Source: JALSNL01 sp036479585 (lineage in GTDB: Bacteria > Bacteroidota > Ignavibacteria > Ignavibacteriales > Melioribacteraceae). From it: a stretch of DNA of 64,000 nt. Shown one piece after another: positions 62,670 to 64,000 of this stretch. How positions within the stretch are numbered: the first letter of the stretch is position 1; every line of letters starts with the position of its first letter. The notes under the pieces were generated by a model that was not told where the DNA came from, ran no database searches, and was given only the letters and a program-made list of their open reading frames with translations. The DNA is taken from assembly GCA_965224785.1 (NCBI GenBank), contig OZ245062.1:1922001-1986000 (forward strand), read 5' to 3'. Position numbers and translations under genes: made by a program.

Positions 62670-63129
62670 TGCTAGAACTCCTATACTTTTTTATTATATA
62701 GTCAATTCCAATAATATTACTTGTAGAAAATAATGCAGTAACTAGGAAGGCAAATAATTCTAATAAATTTTTATCTAGGAAAATATTACTTTGAACGAAA
62801 GGTGGAATTGCAATGTAATACGAAAGAATCATTACAGCTCCGAGAAGAGCAGCAGTAGTTGAACATAAACCTATTATTAAGCTTACTCCTATTAATATTT
62901 GTCCCCAAATATTTAAGAAATCAACAATACTTAAAAACGTCTGATTCTCAGCTAGGAATTGAAAAACATTTGAGAATATCCAGTTTGATTGTAAGAGAAA
63001 TCCAGCTGAAGTCCAGTTAGAATTAAATAATTTATCAACTCCTTCAAATAAAAAATGGTAACCTAATACTAATCTTAGAACTACTAAAACAACTGTTTGA
63101 ATTTTAGAATATTTTATAATTTCTTTCAG
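62662..63129 (-). CDS. DoxX-family membrane protein with a non-standard start codon
   Basis: About 155 residues, read by eye. The frame is open from a TGA-TAG stop pair to 62662 and contains no ATG, GTG or TTG near its beginning; the best start is CTG at 63129, seven bases after AGGAAA. Four hydrophobic helices are visible: VVLVVLRLVLGYHFLFEGVD, FLNIWGQILIGVSLIIGL, ALLGAVMILSYYIAIPPF and LLELFAFLVTALFST. RLxLGxxFLxEGxDKL and the WxSxGFL segment are DoxX/TQO hallmarks. DoxX-type proteins take part in membrane electron transfer (thiosulfate:quinone oxidoreductase subunit). Overlap with the Gfo/Idh/MocA gene suggests an electron link to it. Confidence 0.78.
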   Translation of the reverse strand: MKEIIKYSKIQTVVLVVLRLVLGYHFLFEGVDKLFNSNWTSAGFLLQSNWIFSNVFQFLAENQTFLSIVDFLNIWGQILIGVSLIIGLCSTTAALLGAVMILSYYIAIPPFVQSNIFLDKNLLELFAFLVTALFSTSNIIGIDYIIKKYRSSSNG

Positions 63130-63151
63130 TTTAATTTCCTATCAATTAAAT

Positions 63152-63832
63152 TTATTTTAACTTTTTCCCAATAACTTTCTGCGGAAATTCTTTACTAGTA
63201 CCTAAATCTAAAATTCTAATATTTTTCCATTTAACTTTTACTCCAGCAGTTTTCATACCGTGAACTTGTAAACCTATAAATCCACTAGATGTTTCTGAGT
63301 CAATAAGATTAGTTGCTGGAACTCCATTTAGCCAAGTACGTATTGAATTTCCAACAGCTTCAATATGTAACTTGTTCCATTTATTATGTTTAAATGCATT
63401 TCTTGCAGCTGAATTGTTTCTTAAATCGTATAACCATCCACGTCTTGATTCATCATAAATTCCAGCGGTCCAAGATCTTTTTGATGGATCAATCTCAACT
63501 TGATACCCGTGCACTCTTCCATTTTTATAAGATTCAAAACTATTACTTCTTATTTGAATACCAGAATTCATTCTATCATCCACTAAAAATTCAACTTCAA
63601 AAATAAAATTAGAGTATTTCTTTTTTGTACATAAAAATGTGTTGGGAGTATTTGTTTTTGAGATTCCAACAATCATATCATCTTCAATTATATACTTAGC
63701 TTCTCCACCTCGTATTTCCCAGCCATCAAGATTTTTTCCATTGAATAAATATTCCCACTTCATATTAAGTTTATTACCAGCAAGAGCAAAAGTAAGTCCA
63801 ACCAATAAAAGTACAACTGTTTTTTTTATCAT
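63152..63832 (-). CDS. DUF1080 (3-keto-glycoside hydrolase-like) exported protein
   Basis: 226 residues with signal peptide (VVLLLVGLTFALAGNK). DUF1080 signature: WEYLFNGKNLDGWEIRGG, NTFLCTKKKYSNFIFEVEF, DDRMNSGIQIRSNSFES, VHGYQVEIDPSKRSWTAGIYDE, KWNKLHIEAVGNSIRTWLNG and SGFIGLQVHG. The fold is a concanavalin-like sandwich; members of this family split 3-keto-glycosides made by Gfo/Idh/MocA oxidoreductases. AAGGAG precedes ATG 63832. It lies 22 bases before the DoxX-type gene and one gene from a Tat Gfo/Idh/MocA protein, which fits that pathway. Well supported as to family; the particular glycoside is unknown. Confidence 0.88.
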   Translation of the reverse strand: MIKKTVVLLLVGLTFALAGNKLNMKWEYLFNGKNLDGWEIRGGEAKYIIEDDMIVGISKTNTPNTFLCTKKKYSNFIFEVEFLVDDRMNSGIQIRSNSFESYKNGRVHGYQVEIDPSKRSWTAGIYDESRRGWLYDLRNNSAARNAFKHNKWNKLHIEAVGNSIRTWLNGVPATNLIDSETSSGFIGLQVHGMKTAGVKVKWKNIRILDLGTSKEFPQKVIGKKLK

Positions 63833-63880
63833 TATAACTCCTTAATAATTTTTTCAGCTGACTCTCTCCACATTAAAAGA

Positions 63881-63910
63881 GATTCCGGCTTTAGACATAC
63901 CAGAATGACA
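63881..63910. repeat. Short diverged intergenic repeat
   Basis: GATTCCGG (63881-63888) and CCAGAATGAC (63900-63909) form an imperfect inverted repeat ending in ATGACA, as in the TGTCATTCCxG...CxGGAATC repeats found between genes in many bacteria. Lies between the DUF1080 gene and the partial gene at the right edge. Confidence 0.4.
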
Positions 63911-63933
63911 GCAATTTTAAAGTTACATCCTAC

Positions 63934-64000
63934 TTATAATTTAGGTTTCCATCCGGGTTCGTATTCTCTTGACCAAAGTTTCATTGCATCTCTGTCAAAA
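63934..64000 (-). CDS. C-terminus of an unidentified protein, possibly Gfo/Idh/MocA
   Basis: Only the last 21 codons before a TAA stop (63934-63936) are in the window; the tail reads SREYEPGWKPKL. A basic-aromatic ending of this kind is common in Gfo/Idh/MocA proteins, but it is too short to identify. Same direction as the DUF1080 gene, so probably the gene before it in an operon. Confidence 0.45.
   Translation of the reverse strand, partial: FDRDAMKLWSREYEPGWKPKL

Noticed and set aside
1..64000. CRISPR arrays, tRNA or rRNA genes, insertion sequences
   Set aside because: No regularly spaced direct repeats, cloverleaf-like segments, rRNA motifs or transposase frames were seen on either strand.

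Overview
The window is AT-rich bacterial DNA (about one third G+C by eye), densely packed, with almost every gene on the minus strand; only two genes (34086-38340) run on the plus strand. Many starts carry clear Shine-Dalgarno sequences (AGGAG, GGAGG, GAGGT), unlike class Bacteroidia. Yet there are many lipoproteins, Tat-exported Gfo/Idh/MocA oxidoreductases, VCBS and propeller proteins and a TonB receptor. This fits a free-living carbohydrate degrader of the FCB superphylum; Ignavibacteriota is my best guess, by inference only. I saw no rRNA, tRNA, CRISPR array, phage gene, transposase, SusC/SusD pair or transcription regulator.

Layout, left to right. (1) 1-9636: exported glycan-active proteins: a partial GH127-type arabinofuranosidase, a VCBS propeller protein, a beta-sandwich protein, an (alpha/alpha)6 glycosidase, a CBM-like lipoprotein, a Tat-exported oxidoreductase and a TIM-barrel glycosidase. 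(2) 9688-17244: a cytoplasmic sugar pathway with dehydrogenase, TIM-barrel isomerase, PfkB kinase, cupin, transaldolase/FSA-like enzyme, CbbY-like phosphatase, class II aldolase and MFS transporter. (3) 17316-21922: exported proteins including GH172. (4) 21998-25165: 2-oxoacid dehydrogenase E2, E1-beta and E1-alpha. (5) 25553-29857: SSS symporter with a 43-residue membrane partner, a CBM9-like protein, an anomeric sugar kinase and a nucleotidyltransferase. (6) 30003-33862: a three-gene set for exported sugar oxidation: Tat TIM-barrel protein, tetraheme cytochrome fused to a SUMF1 fold, and Tat Gfo/Idh/MocA lipoprotein. (7) 34086-38340, plus strand: acyl-CoA ligase and a propeller-plus-alpha/alpha exported protein. 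(8) 38443-43952: a small lipoprotein, a caspase-like lipoprotein, a TonB receptor and a PHP phosphoesterase. (9) 44112-59702: two tandem GH38-like proteins, a DHDPS-family aldolase, an AraB-like kinase, two SSS symporters (one with two small membrane partners), a protein of unknown family, an MBL hydrolase and a polytopic membrane protein. (10) 60046-64000: YdjC-type deacetylase, Tat Gfo/Idh/MocA, a DoxX-type membrane protein with a non-standard start, a DUF1080 protein and the end of another gene.

Working model (inference): exported hydrolases and Tat-exported oxidoreductases attack plant or algal glycans outside the cytoplasm, partly by a 3-keto-sugar route (Gfo/Idh/MocA, TIM-barrel and DUF1080 proteins). 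Electrons could leave through a NapC/NrfH-type cytochrome or a DoxX-type protein. Sugars enter through Na+ symporters and the MFS carrier and are phosphorylated, cleaved by aldolases and fed to a 2-oxoacid dehydrogenase. The points most worth a second look are the GH38 pair with Phe at the expected nucleophile, the cytochrome-SUMF1 fusion operon, the DoxX gene, the small symporter partners, the caspase-like lipoprotein, the altered transaldolase active site, and the shared operator-like and terminal-inverted-repeat elements between genes.
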